From: Fimbriimonadaceae bacterium
GTDB taxonomy: Bacteria; Armatimonadota; Fimbriimonadia; Fimbriimonadales; Fimbriimonadaceae
Assembly: GCA_019638795.1 (NCBI GenBank)
Contig: JAHBTB010000009.1
Span: forward strand, 1 to 64,000
Length of the DNA: 64,000 bases
Direction of reading: 5' to 3'
Part shown: one piece after another, positions 35,261-42,851 of the stretch
Numbering within the stretch: position 1 is the first letter of the stretch
Layout: each line of letters starts with the position of its first letter
Notes under the pieces: generated by a model
Databases searched by the model: none
Told to the model about the DNA's origin: nothing
The model's input: only the letters and a program-made list of their open reading frames with translations
Made by a program: the position numbers and the translations under genes

Positions 35261-35914
35261 TTACTTGGCCCTCAGGCAATCTTCCGCGTACGCTTCCAGC
35301 CGGTGCATCTCCCGCTCAAATCGTGACCGGATCGCCTCTTGGTCTTCGGCCGACACATCGGCCGGAACATAGATCGGGTCGCCAAAGACCATGATCCCGC
35401 GGGCGAACGGCTTCGGCACCATGTAGCGGTCCCACGTCCGCGCGTGCCAGCACGGCTCGGCCGCGACCCCGACCGGCACGATCGCCGCGCCGGACTTGCG
35501 GGCCATCAGCATGATCCCCTCTTGCACCACGCCGCTCGGCCCGCGCGGGCCGTCCGGCGTGAAGGCCATCGTCGCACCGTCCTTGAGCACCCGGATGGAC
35601 TCGATCGCCGCCTTCATGCCACCGCGGCCCGTCGACCCCCGGATCGTCTTGAACCCGAAGCGGCGGAAGATCGCGTCCTGCATGTCACCGTCCTTGCTTT
35701 GGCTGATGATCGTCCAGACGCCCTTGTTGCGGAAGAACTGGGTCGCCAAAAAGGTGCGGCCATGCCAGCCGGCCATGATCTTGCCTCCGGGCAGGGCCTT
35801 GACCTCTTCGTAACCCTCGCTCTTGATCCGGACCGTCATACCGATCAGCCGCGCCAAGAGGTAGATCGGCACCGGCAGGACGGCGGGCCGCACGTTGCGC
35901 CAGTGTTGCTTCAT
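35261..35914 (-). CDS. DUF374 lysophospholipid acyltransferase-like protein
   Basis: A 217-residue protein of the DUF374 family, related to LPLAT acyltransferases and thought to acylate lipid A-type or other envelope lipids. Seen: MAGWHGRTFLATQFF near residue 47, SKDGDMQDAIFRRFGF near residue 72, GSTGRGGMKAAIES and FTPDGPRGPSGVVQEGIMLMA near residue 117; the last is the best family marker. Start ATG at 35914 overlaps the stop of the rhomboid gene by 4 bases. Last gene of the serC-yebC-rhomboid-DUF374 transcript. Confidence 0.89.
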   Translation of the reverse strand: MKQHWRNVRPAVLPVPIYLLARLIGMTVRIKSEGYEEVKALPGGKIMAGWHGRTFLATQFFRNKGVWTIISQSKDGDMQDAIFRRFGFKTIRGSTGRGGMKAAIESIRVLKDGATMAFTPDGPRGPSGVVQEGIMLMARKSGAAIVPVGVAAEPCWHARTWDRYMVPKPFARGIMVFGDPIYVPADVSAEDQEAIRSRFEREMHRLEAYAEDCLRAK

Positions 35915-36999
35915 GGCAGCAGCCCCCGGTGCCGGGCCACCTCGGTCGCCGGATGCAGGGCATAGTCCTCGGCGAGACGGGCGGCGAAAGCCGAAGCGCT
36001 CTCCGGCGACGGGGCGGCAAGAGCCAAGGCGAGGAGGGCGTTGGGCCTTTCCGGGTCGTCGGTCGGCCCCTCGGCCACCGAGCGGAGCAACGCCCCGGAC
36101 GTCTCCGGGTCCGTGGCCTCCAGAGTGGCGGCGAGCCGCAAACGGCGGACGCTTGTCTCGGCCCGCCACCCGTCCAGCCTTGCGACCTCCCGGACCGCCT
36201 CGGCGGCATGGCCTGGACAAGCCCAAGCCATGTGCCACCACTGCTTCGTCGCCTGGTCCGACCGGCCAAGGTCGAGCATGGCCCGTGCCGCCTGGCGATG
36301 GGCCACGACGTCGTCGGGGTGTTTGGCCAGGTGAGCTTCGGCGGCGGCGAGGGCCGCGACCGGCCCCTGGCTGTTCAACCGTTCCAGTACCTCGTGGCCC
36401 AAGCTCACGTTTTGGTCACGCCACACCCGGCAAGCCGCCGCGACCAGAATGCCCGCCAAGAAGCCGCCGAGGTGGGCGGAAAAGGACGCCCCCGCCCCCC
36501 CGTCGCCCGCCTTCATCATCATCCCGACGGCCTGGGCAACCAGCCAAACCAAGGCCAGCACCCAGACCGGGGCCCCGACGTTCGGGGCGACGGCGACCCG
36601 CTTGCCCATATAGGCGACGCTGGCATAGCCGACGCAACCGGCGATGGCTCCGCTGGCCCCGACGAGCGAGCCGGTGCCTCGGGCGAACGCCCAGTGGGCG
36701 GCGACGCCGACCACCCCCGAAGCCAAGAAGACGAGGGCCGTCCGGGCGGGCCCCTTCGACAGCTCGACCAGCGGGCCGACCGCCGCCAAGAAGACCAGGT
36801 TGCCCAGGAGGTGCACCGTGTTCGCGTGGACAAAGAGGCTGGTGACGGCCTGCCACACGACCGGACGGTCGGGATAGAAGGCCAAGACGTCGACGGTCTC
36901 GGGTCGGAACAGGGACAGCGCGGCGACACCCAGGTCGACCAAGATCACCGCCAGGGTCAGGACGGGCCAGCGGTGCTCGCGCGGTGTCCGGTCGGCCAA
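35911..36999 (-). CDS. Rhomboid intramembrane protease with C-terminal helical-repeat domain
   Basis: A 362-residue protein. Residues 10-195 form six membrane helices with the rhomboid marks HANTVHLLGNLVF (57-70), catalytic Ser116 in GASGAIAG and catalytic His176 in SAHLGGFLAG. Residues 205-362 are a soluble Ala/Leu-rich helical region (AALAAAEAHLAKHPDDVVAH; AMLDLGRSDQATKQWW) that reads like TPR repeats. It cleaves membrane proteins inside the bilayer; substrates unknown. TTG start, 7 bases after yebC. The domain pair suggests substrate or partner capture by the soluble part. Confidence 0.9.
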   Translation of the reverse strand: MADRTPREHRWPVLTLAVILVDLGVAALSLFRPETVDVLAFYPDRPVVWQAVTSLFVHANTVHLLGNLVFLAAVGPLVELSKGPARTALVFLASGVVGVAAHWAFARGTGSLVGASGAIAGCVGYASVAYMGKRVAVAPNVGAPVWVLALVWLVAQAVGMMMKAGDGGAGASFSAHLGGFLAGILVAAACRVWRDQNVSLGHEVLERLNSQGPVAALAAAEAHLAKHPDDVVAHRQAARAMLDLGRSDQATKQWWHMAWACPGHAAEAVREVARLDGWRAETSVRRLRLAATLEATDPETSGALLRSVAEGPTDDPERPNALLALALAAPSPESASAFAARLAEDYALHPATEVARHRGLLP

Positions 37000-37006
37000 G
37001 TCGGCG

Positions 37007-37750
37007 TCAATCCTCGTAGGCGTCCTCAGGGATCTCGACGTTGACGTAAGTCTCCTTCACGTCGTCAAGGTCCTCCAGCATGTCCATCAGTCTGATGATT
37101 TTGGGAAAGACATCGGCGTCAGGTTCGGCCATGTTGGTGGCCACTCGGGTGATGCCGACCTCCTCGGTCGGGATACCCTGGCTGTTGAGTGCGTCGTTGC
37201 AGGCGTGCAACATGGACACCTGAGTCTCGACGGTGTAGAACTCTTCGTCGTCGCTGTCCACGTCGTCCGCGCCCCCTTCCAGTGCCGCCAAGGTCAGGGT
37301 GTCTTCGTCCACCGCCGACTTCTTCACCATGATCTGCCCGACCTGCTTGAACTGCCAAGCCACCGCACCGTTCTCGGCCAAGTTCCCGCCGCACTTGGTG
37401 AAGGCATGGCGCAACTCGCCGACGGTGCGGTTCCGGTTGTCCGAGTAGACGTCGACCATGAACGCGACGCCACCGGGGCCGACGCCTTCGTAGCAGATCT
37501 CTTCGTAGTTGCTGCCCTCCCCGCCGCCGACGCCCTTGGCGACGGCCCGGTCAATGTTCTCTTTGGGCAAGGACGCCGCCTTGGCCTTGTCAATCGCAAA
37601 GCGCAGCCGTGCGTTGGTGCCCGGGTCACCACCGCCGAGACGGGCGGCGACGATGATTTCGCGCGCCATCTTGGTGAAGAGCTTGCCGCGGATCGCGTCC
37701 TGCTTGCCCTTGCGCAAGCGGATGTTCTTCCATTTGGAATGGCCAGCCAT
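37007..37750 (-). CDS. yebC: YebC/PmpR-family protein (TACO1-like)
   Basis: A 247-residue protein of the YebC/TACO1 family, now thought to help ribosomes at difficult motifs and also described as a DNA-binding regulator. Seen: invariant start MAGHSKWKNIRLRKGKQDA, the block FAIDKAKAASLPKENIDRA and the acidic C-terminal third with EDLDDVKETYVNV. Complete and full length. It lies 21 bases after serC on the same strand. A purine-rich AGGGA precedes the ATG. Confidence 0.95.
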   Translation of the reverse strand: MAGHSKWKNIRLRKGKQDAIRGKLFTKMAREIIVAARLGGGDPGTNARLRFAIDKAKAASLPKENIDRAVAKGVGGGEGSNYEEICYEGVGPGGVAFMVDVYSDNRNRTVGELRHAFTKCGGNLAENGAVAWQFKQVGQIMVKKSAVDEDTLTLAALEGGADDVDSDDEEFYTVETQVSMLHACNDALNSQGIPTEEVGITRVATNMAEPDADVFPKIIRLMDMLEDLDDVKETYVNVEIPEDAYED

Positions 37751-37771
37751 ACAGTCCCTGATTGTGGCCGA

Positions 37772-38860
37772 TCAGCCGTTCTTGCTCGCGAAGTCGGCCA
37801 TGAACGAGGCCAAGGCCTGGGCCCCTTCGATGGGGAAGGCGTTGTAGAGGCTCGCCCGGCACCCGCCGACCGACCGATGGCCCTTCAGCTCCAAGAATCC
37901 CAGCTTCTTCGTCTCGGCGAGGAACGCCTCGGTCAATTCGTCGCTCGGCAGGGTGAACGGGATGTTCATCAGCGACCGGCTGGCCGGTACGGCATGGCCC
38001 TTGTAGAACCCGCCGCTACCGTCGATGGCGGCATAAAGGACGTCGGACTTGGCCCGGTTGCTCTTCTCGACTGCCGCCAGTCCGCCGAACGCCAACCAGT
38101 GGCGGCAGACCAGGCCGAGGATGTAAATCCCCCAACAGGGCGGCGTGTTGTACATGGAGTCGTTGGCCGCCTGGACCTTGTAGTCGGCCATTGGCGGGAG
38201 CCCGGGGTTGACCTGCTCCAGGAGGTCGTCACGGACGATCACCAACGTCACGCCGCTCGGCCCAAGGTTCTTCTGGGCGCCGGCATAAACCAGTGCGTAC
38301 TTCTTGATGTCCAGCGGCCTCGACGCGATGTTGGACGACATGTCGCAGAAGACCGTGCCGGCTAGGTCTGGGTCGGTGCCGTAGTCGACACCTTGGATCG
38401 TCTCGTTGCTCGTCACGTGGATGTAGTCGGCACCGGGGTCGAAGGTGAGCGAACCGAGGTCGGGAGCCTGGTTGTAGTTCTCAGCCTTGCCGTCCCAAAC
38501 CACGTTGACCGGACCTTCGATCTTGGCGGCCTCGACCGCCTTCTTGCCCCAAACACCGGTCACGACATAGTCCGCGGAGCTCTTCAGAAAGTTTTGGGCG
38601 ACCAGGGAGAACTGGGTGCTGGCCCCACCCTGCAAGAACAAGACCTTGTAATTGTCAGGCACGCCCAGCAGCTCGCGGACGCTTGCCACGGTCGCCTCGT
38701 AGATCGAGAGGAACGACTTGCCCCGGTGCGACATCTCCATGACGCTGAGTCCGGCTCCGTTCCAGTTCAGCATCTCGTCGCGCGCCTGCTCTAGGACGGG
38801 AACCGGAATGGCGGCTGGCCCAGCAGAAAAGTTGAAAACACGCCCGTACGAACTAGACAT
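37772..38860 (-). CDS. serC: Phosphoserine aminotransferase
   Basis: PLP enzyme converting 3-phosphohydroxypyruvate to phosphoserine in serine synthesis, and acting in pyridoxine synthesis in some bacteria. 362 residues, normal. Seen: FNFSAGPAAIPVPVL at the start, EMSHRGKSFLSI near residue 42, LFLQGGASTQFSLV near residue 74, PLP Lys in YAGAQKNLGPSGVTLV near residue 196 and the C-terminal GHRSVGGCRASLYNAF. A TAAACT box ends 6 bases before the ATG, so the transcript is probably leaderless; it continues into yebC. Confidence 0.96.
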   Translation of the reverse strand: MSSSYGRVFNFSAGPAAIPVPVLEQARDEMLNWNGAGLSVMEMSHRGKSFLSIYEATVASVRELLGVPDNYKVLFLQGGASTQFSLVAQNFLKSSADYVVTGVWGKKAVEAAKIEGPVNVVWDGKAENYNQAPDLGSLTFDPGADYIHVTSNETIQGVDYGTDPDLAGTVFCDMSSNIASRPLDIKKYALVYAGAQKNLGPSGVTLVIVRDDLLEQVNPGLPPMADYKVQAANDSMYNTPPCWGIYILGLVCRHWLAFGGLAAVEKSNRAKSDVLYAAIDGSGGFYKGHAVPASRSLMNIPFTLPSDELTEAFLAETKKLGFLELKGHRSVGGCRASLYNAFPIEGAQALASFMADFASKNG

Positions 38861-38866
38861 GGGGCG

Positions 38867-38872
38867 AGTTTA
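38867..38872 (-). promoter_or_regulatory. -10 box, leaderless serC
   Basis: TAAACT on the minus strand, 6 bases before the ATG at 38860. Confidence 0.64.
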
Positions 38873-38982
38873 TCCCGACCTCAGCAGGCTAACCGGGCCA
38901 CGCCGACGGCCAATCTGACGCCGAAACAAACTTATTGATCACAAAATGCCCCAGTATTTTTTCGAAACCCAACTTCTTTTCG

Positions 38983-38988
38983 TACATT
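38983..38988 (+). promoter_or_regulatory. Candidate -10 box of gene 39019-39711
   Basis: TACATT in an AT-rich stretch (38921-38990), 30 bases before the ATG at 39019; the leader contains GGGGA close to the start. Confidence 0.45.
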
Positions 38989-39018
38989 ACAGTGAGGAGA
39001 GGTTTGCGGGGACGAACA

Positions 39019-39711
39019 ATGGGTGCACTTGTCTCGCTGAGTTACGACGGCACCCTCCTGTGTCATCTGAACACGGCCCTGCCCGCTCTGGACAGGCACG
39101 GGTTGAAAGGCACGTTCTACGCCGAACCCACCCTGTTGCTCGAATCAGTGGTCGAGTGGCGTGCGGCCCAAAAGGCGGGCCACGAAATGGGGAACGGGTG
39201 CCTGTTCGGGTCCTCGCTCCCCGACGGTTCGCTCCCCGCATGGACCCCCCAGATGATCGTGGACGACGTCGAGGAGGCCGACTTCCTGCTTGAAGAGTTG
39301 TTCCCCGAACAAACCGACCATAGCCTCGGCCTCCCGTGGGGGAACGACGTGTGCGCCGACGGCTTGCCCTACCTGGACGACGTCGGCCAACTGTTCAACG
39401 TCGTCCGCACCGGGGTCACCGGCCTGAACAACCTCCCCAAGCCCGACAACCAACGCTTGGCCTGCGTGCCCACCGCTGACTTCACCGGGCGCCAGTTGGT
39501 CGACGTCGTGAAAACCGCCGAGCGCAACCGCTCCTGGGTGGTCTTTGCCTTCGAGGGAGTCGGGACGGGCGACAACGCCGTCGACGCCGCCGCCCACGAC
39601 TTCCTTCTTGACTACTTGGTCGAAGCGAACAAGAGCGTGACGGTGCTTCCCGTGATCGCGGCCGCCTACGCCGCGACCGGCGTCGGCACCTCGCCGCTCC
39701 GCTTGGCCTAG
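39019..39711 (+). CDS. Polysaccharide-deacetylase-like (NodB fold) protein
   Basis: A 230-residue protein with the NodB-type opening LVSLSYDGTLLCHLNTALPALD, followed by HGLKGTFYAEP and KAGHEMGNG, which match motifs 1 and 2 of carbohydrate esterase family 4. In motif 1 the usual T-F-D-D is S-Y-D-G, so one of the two Asp residues is missing; in motif 2 the first metal His is present (GHEMGNG) where HxxxH is expected, the second being replaced by Asn-Gly. It may be a divergent or inactive deacetylase, or act on another substrate. Its stop shares CTAG with the PIN gene. Confidence 0.75.
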   Translation: MGALVSLSYDGTLLCHLNTALPALDRHGLKGTFYAEPTLLLESVVEWRAAQKAGHEMGNGCLFGSSLPDGSLPAWTPQMIVDDVEEADFLLEELFPEQTDHSLGLPWGNDVCADGLPYLDDVGQLFNVVRTGVTGLNNLPKPDNQRLACVPTADFTGRQLVDVVKTAERNRSWVVFAFEGVGTGDNAVDAAAHDFLLDYLVEANKSVTVLPVIAAAYAATGVGTSPLRLA

Positions 39712-40142
39712 GGAGCCACGACGAAGCCGGGCGGCAGGTCGCCGAGTCGGTCCAGGGCGCGCGGGTCAAGGCTCAGCACGTGGTCGGCGTTGGCGGCTTG
39801 GGCGGCGTGGACGACGACAAGCTCCGCCACTTCGCGGCCACGGGCACCGGTCCGTGCCGCCCGGTCCACCACCTGCCACACCACCGCGGGGCTCACCGCG
39901 ATCACCTGGCTCGGGTCAATGTTGCCCTTCACCAGACGGGCCGCCATGGAGGCGGTGATCCGTGGGCGGACGGACAAGCCGGTCAGGGCGGCGAAGAGGC
40001 TCGTCACTGTCGGCTGGGCGACCAGCATGGTCATCTCGCCCTGCTTCGCTTTCCGCAGCGCGGCCGAACACCGCGCGTGGTCGGGGTGTCCCTGGACCAT
40101 CGCCGCCAGGAGGACGTCAAGGCTGAAGACGACGACCATCAA
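39708..40142 (-). CDS. PIN-domain (VapC-type) toxin of a toxin-antitoxin pair
   Basis: A 144-residue protein with PIN-domain layout: an early strand ending in Asp (FSLDVLLAAM), GHPDHARCSAAL, and a late VHAAQAANADHVLSLDP. It looks whole. VapC-type toxins are endoribonucleases that cut tRNA or rRNA and are silenced by a partner encoded upstream. The partner here is the AbrB-type gene, whose stop overlaps this start by 4 bases, the standard arrangement. The pair sits between chromosomal genes with no other mobile signs. Confidence 0.8.
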   Translation of the reverse strand: MMVVVFSLDVLLAAMVQGHPDHARCSAALRKAKQGEMTMLVAQPTVTSLFAALTGLSVRPRITASMAARLVKGNIDPSQVIAVSPAVVWQVVDRAARTGARGREVAELVVVHAAQAANADHVLSLDPRALDRLGDLPPGFVVAP

Positions 40143-40360
40143 GCACCCCTGCCCGATCGGATTTGGTCAAGCACCTCGCCGGTGAAGACGACCAAGCCGT
40201 CGCGCGTCTCGATCCGGTCGCTGTCGCTGACCGGCACCAGGTGAACCGCGTCGCCGACGACTTCGACGGTCAGTTCTGCCCCCGCATCCAGCCCCAACTG
40301 GTCGCGCACGGGCTTAGGGATCACGACGCGACCAAACCGGTCGACGCTCACAGTGTCCAT
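40139..40360 (-). CDS. AbrB/SpoVT-type antitoxin
   Basis: A 73-residue protein with the swapped-hairpin AbrB DNA-binding domain: VSVDRFGRVVIPKPVRDQLG and LDAGAELTVEVVGDAVHLVP. The C-terminal 20 residues (RDGLVVFTGEVLDQIRSGRG) would bind the PIN toxin. Expected to neutralise the toxin and repress the operon. The TATCCT box 7 bases before the ATG indicates a leaderless transcript. Confidence 0.86.
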   Translation of the reverse strand: MDTVSVDRFGRVVIPKPVRDQLGLDAGAELTVEVVGDAVHLVPVSDSDRIETRDGLVVFTGEVLDQIRSGRGA

Positions 40361-40367
40361 AGGGCCG

Positions 40368-40373
40368 AGGATA
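40368..40373 (-). promoter_or_regulatory. -10 box, leaderless antitoxin gene
   Basis: TATCCT on the minus strand, 7 bases before the ATG at 40360. Confidence 0.6.
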
Positions 40374-40432
40374 CTGTGACTGGCAACGAGCCTTGCCTCT
40401 TGGCATGAAGATCAGGCAACTGTGCCAGGCGA

Positions 40433-40438
40433 TAGACT
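40433..40438 (+). promoter_or_regulatory. Candidate -10 box of the Fe-S oxidoreductase gene
   Basis: TAGACT between two possible starts of the next gene (GTG 40422 and ATG 40479); if used, it excludes the GTG. Confidence 0.35.
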
Positions 40439-40478
40439 CAAGACCCTTTACCAGGTCAAACTGGACCAGGCCAAGAAC

Positions 40479-42470
40479 ATGCAGCCGACGCGGACTGAGT
40501 TCCTGTTCATGCCGGGCCCGGTGCCCAAGGCGGTCTTCTACATCCTGACGTTCGCCAGCCTGGCGGTCATGACGGGGCAGTTCGTCGTGATGGCCCGGGC
40601 TTGGTGGCGGGGCAAGAAGAACGAACCCGCCTTGCCGTGGTGGCCGGAGGTCGCCAGGCTGGTCCTTGGCCAGCGCAAGGTGAAGGGGAGCCGGCCGCGA
40701 AGCGGCGCCCCGATGCATTTGATGCTGTTCTACGGGTTCGTCGCCCTCACCCTGGCGACCACCCTGCTGGCCATGGCCACCTACGCGCCGTTGGTGGGGA
40801 TACCAAACTGGCACCGGGGGGCCTACTTCCTCCTCTACGAGGCCACCTTTGACATGCTTGGCGCGATGTTCGTCGTCGGGTGTGTCTGGGCGCTTGCCCG
40901 CCGTCTTGGCGCTGGCCGGCCCCCGACGTTGAAGGGCGACAAGACCGACATCGCCGCCCTGGTCATCCTGCTCGTGTGCGGTGTCACGGGCTTTGTCCTT
41001 GAGGCCGCCCGGATGGCCGCCGACCCCCATGTCTGGGACGTTTGGTCACCGGTAGGACACGGGCTCGCTCAAGTCATCGGCCCCCTGAGCCCTCCGGTGT
41101 ATGTCGGACTCTGGTGGTTCCACATGGCGTGGGTGTGGGCGTTCTTCGTGATGCTCCCCCGTATGCGGCTCCGCCACATCGTCGTCGGCACCCTCGTCGC
41201 CACCCAGCGGCCCGCACGCCCCATGGGGGCCTTGGCCAAGGTGGCGATGGAAGACGTGGAGGCCACCGGCGTGGTCGGGGCCGTGGAGGCCAAGGACTTC
41301 AGCCAGTGGCACCTCGCCAGCCTCGACGCTTGCATGGAGTGCGGCCGGTGCACCGAAGTCTGCCCCGCCAACGGCGTCGGCAAGACCCTGGACCCCCGCC
41401 AAATCGTGCAAGGCGTCCGGACAGCCGGTGACAGCCCCTTGCTCGACAGCCTCCGGGAGGACGACCTGTGGGCCTGTACGACCTGCCACGCCTGCGTCGA
41501 GGCCTGTCCCGTCTCGATCCGCCACGTGGACCTCATCGTCGATGTCCGGCGAAACCTCGTCGCCGAAGGCAAACTGGCCGGACCGCAGGCGATGATGCTG
41601 CGCCAAGTCGGCTCGACGGGCCACGCCTGGGGGCAAGCCGACAATGTCCGCGAAGACTGGATGAAGGGGCTCGACGTGCCCCTCTGCCGGGACGGAGCAC
41701 CGTTCGAGTACCTCTTTTGGGTGGGTTGCGCGGGGGCCACCGACCCGGGAGCGGTCAAGACGACCAAGGCAGTGGCCCGCCTGCTGCGGGCGGCCGGGGT
41801 CAGTTTTGCGTGCCTGGGCCGCGAAGAAGCGTGCACGGGAGACCCGGCCCGTCGTACGGGCGACGAGTTCACCTTCCAGGCGATGGCCGAGCAAAACACC
41901 TCGGTCTTCGGACGATACGGCGTCACCAAGGTCGTGACCGCTTGCCCACACTGCTTCAACAGCCTTCGGAACGAGTACGGCGACTTCGGGGCCGAGATGG
42001 AGGTTTGGCACCACACCCAGCTCCTCGCCAAGTTGGTGCAAGAGGGCAAGCTCGAGCCAGCCTCCGCCGACGGTGGCGTGACCCTCCACGACCCGTGCTA
42101 CCTGGCCCGCGTGAACAACGAGGCCGACGCGCCCCGGGCGCTCCTCGGCGTCGAATCGGACTTCAACGAAGACATCTCGCTGTGGGCCCGCGAGACGCTG
42201 CACCCGCTCCCCGTCGTCACCGGCCTTGTCGAACCAGAGCGCCACGCCCAAAAGACCCTGTGTTGCGGGGCAGGGGGAGGAAGGATGTGGGCCGACGACG
42301 CCCCCGGGCACCGACCGGCCGACCGACGCGCCCAAGAACTCCTTGCCACCGGGGCGCCGACCATCGCCGTCGCCTGCCCGTTCTGCCGCATCATGCTGGA
42401 ACCCGCTTTGGCCGACCGGCGCCTCGCCGACGTGTCCGAGCTCCTGCTGGAGGCGAACCCCGAGGCATGA
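40479..42470 (+). CDS. FadF-like membrane Fe-S oxidoreductase (ETF:menaquinone reductase type)
   Basis: A 663-residue protein with three parts: an N-terminal membrane domain of five to six helices resembling the nitrate-reductase gamma/cytochrome b subunit (residues 15-225), two 4Fe-4S clusters (CMECGRCTEVCP and CTTCHACVEACP, about 280-345) and two CCG/HdrB-like domains at the C-terminus (CPHCFNS, HDPCYLARVNN, CCGAGGGRMW, CPFCRIML). This layout is that of FadF/EMO, which passes electrons from electron-transfer flavoprotein to menaquinone during fatty-acid oxidation. The ATG at 40479 is preferred; a GTG at 40422 would add 19 residues. It overlaps acpS (ATGA). Confidence 0.88.
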   Translation: MQPTRTEFLFMPGPVPKAVFYILTFASLAVMTGQFVVMARAWWRGKKNEPALPWWPEVARLVLGQRKVKGSRPRSGAPMHLMLFYGFVALTLATTLLAMATYAPLVGIPNWHRGAYFLLYEATFDMLGAMFVVGCVWALARRLGAGRPPTLKGDKTDIAALVILLVCGVTGFVLEAARMAADPHVWDVWSPVGHGLAQVIGPLSPPVYVGLWWFHMAWVWAFFVMLPRMRLRHIVVGTLVATQRPARPMGALAKVAMEDVEATGVVGAVEAKDFSQWHLASLDACMECGRCTEVCPANGVGKTLDPRQIVQGVRTAGDSPLLDSLREDDLWACTTCHACVEACPVSIRHVDLIVDVRRNLVAEGKLAGPQAMMLRQVGSTGHAWGQADNVREDWMKGLDVPLCRDGAPFEYLFWVGCAGATDPGAVKTTKAVARLLRAAGVSFACLGREEACTGDPARRTGDEFTFQAMAEQNTSVFGRYGVTKVVTACPHCFNSLRNEYGDFGAEMEVWHHTQLLAKLVQEGKLEPASADGGVTLHDPCYLARVNNEADAPRALLGVESDFNEDISLWARETLHPLPVVTGLVEPERHAQKTLCCGAGGGRMWADDAPGHRPADRRAQELLATGAPTIAVACPFCRIMLEPALADRRLADVSELLLEANPEA

Positions 42471-42814
42471 TCGAGCGGATCGGCGTCGATGTTGTCGAAA
42501 CCGCGCGGGTCGCCCAAGCGATGAAACGCCCGGGGTTCACGGAGCGCATCCTGACCTCCCGCGAACGCGGGCAGAAGATGTCACTGGCCCGGGTCGCGGG
42601 CCGATGGGCCGCCAAGGAGGCCGTGGCCAAATGCCTTCCCGGTGTGCGCCGTTGGCACGACGTCGAGGTCTTCAACAAGGAGGACGGCAGCCCCTACCTG
42701 GAGGTCCACCATCCCTCCTTCGACGCCTCGACCCACGTCCTCCATCTCTCCATCAGCCACGAGCGCGGCCTCGCCGCCGCAATGGTCGTTTTAGAGCGCA
42801 AGTCCGGGTGTTAA
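42467..42814 (+). CDS. acpS: Holo-[acyl-carrier-protein] synthase
   Basis: Transfers 4'-phosphopantetheine from CoA to acyl carrier protein. 115 residues, normal. Seen: metal ligand Asp8 in MIERIGVDVVE, the Glu51 block RWAAKEAVAKC and LHLSISHERGLAAAMVV at the end. The ATG overlaps the stop of the FadF-like gene by 4 bases (ATGA), so the two are co-translated, an unusual link between fatty-acid oxidation and synthesis. Confidence 0.94.
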   Translation: MIERIGVDVVETARVAQAMKRPGFTERILTSRERGQKMSLARVAGRWAAKEAVAKCLPGVRRWHDVEVFNKEDGSPYLEVHHPSFDASTHVLHLSISHERGLAAAMVVLERKSGC

Positions 42815-42827
42815 CACTCCTTTAACA
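42811..42827 (+). promoter_or_regulatory. Pho-box-like direct repeat upstream of pstS
   Basis: TTAACA (42811-42816), 5-base spacer CTCCT, TTAACA (42822-42827). Two TT(A/T/C)ACA hexamers with 5-base spacing are the half-site of the PhoP box of Bacillus. The repeat ends 10 bases before a TACATT -10 box, in the position of an activator. It overlaps the stop of acpS. Confidence 0.7.
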
Positions 42828-42836
42828 TCGCGGACC

Positions 42837-42842
42837 TACATT
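42837..42842 (+). promoter_or_regulatory. -10 box of pstS
   Basis: TACATT, 9 bases before the ATG at 42852; no -35 box other than the Pho repeat. Confidence 0.6.
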
Positions 42843-42851
42843 GTCCATGGC

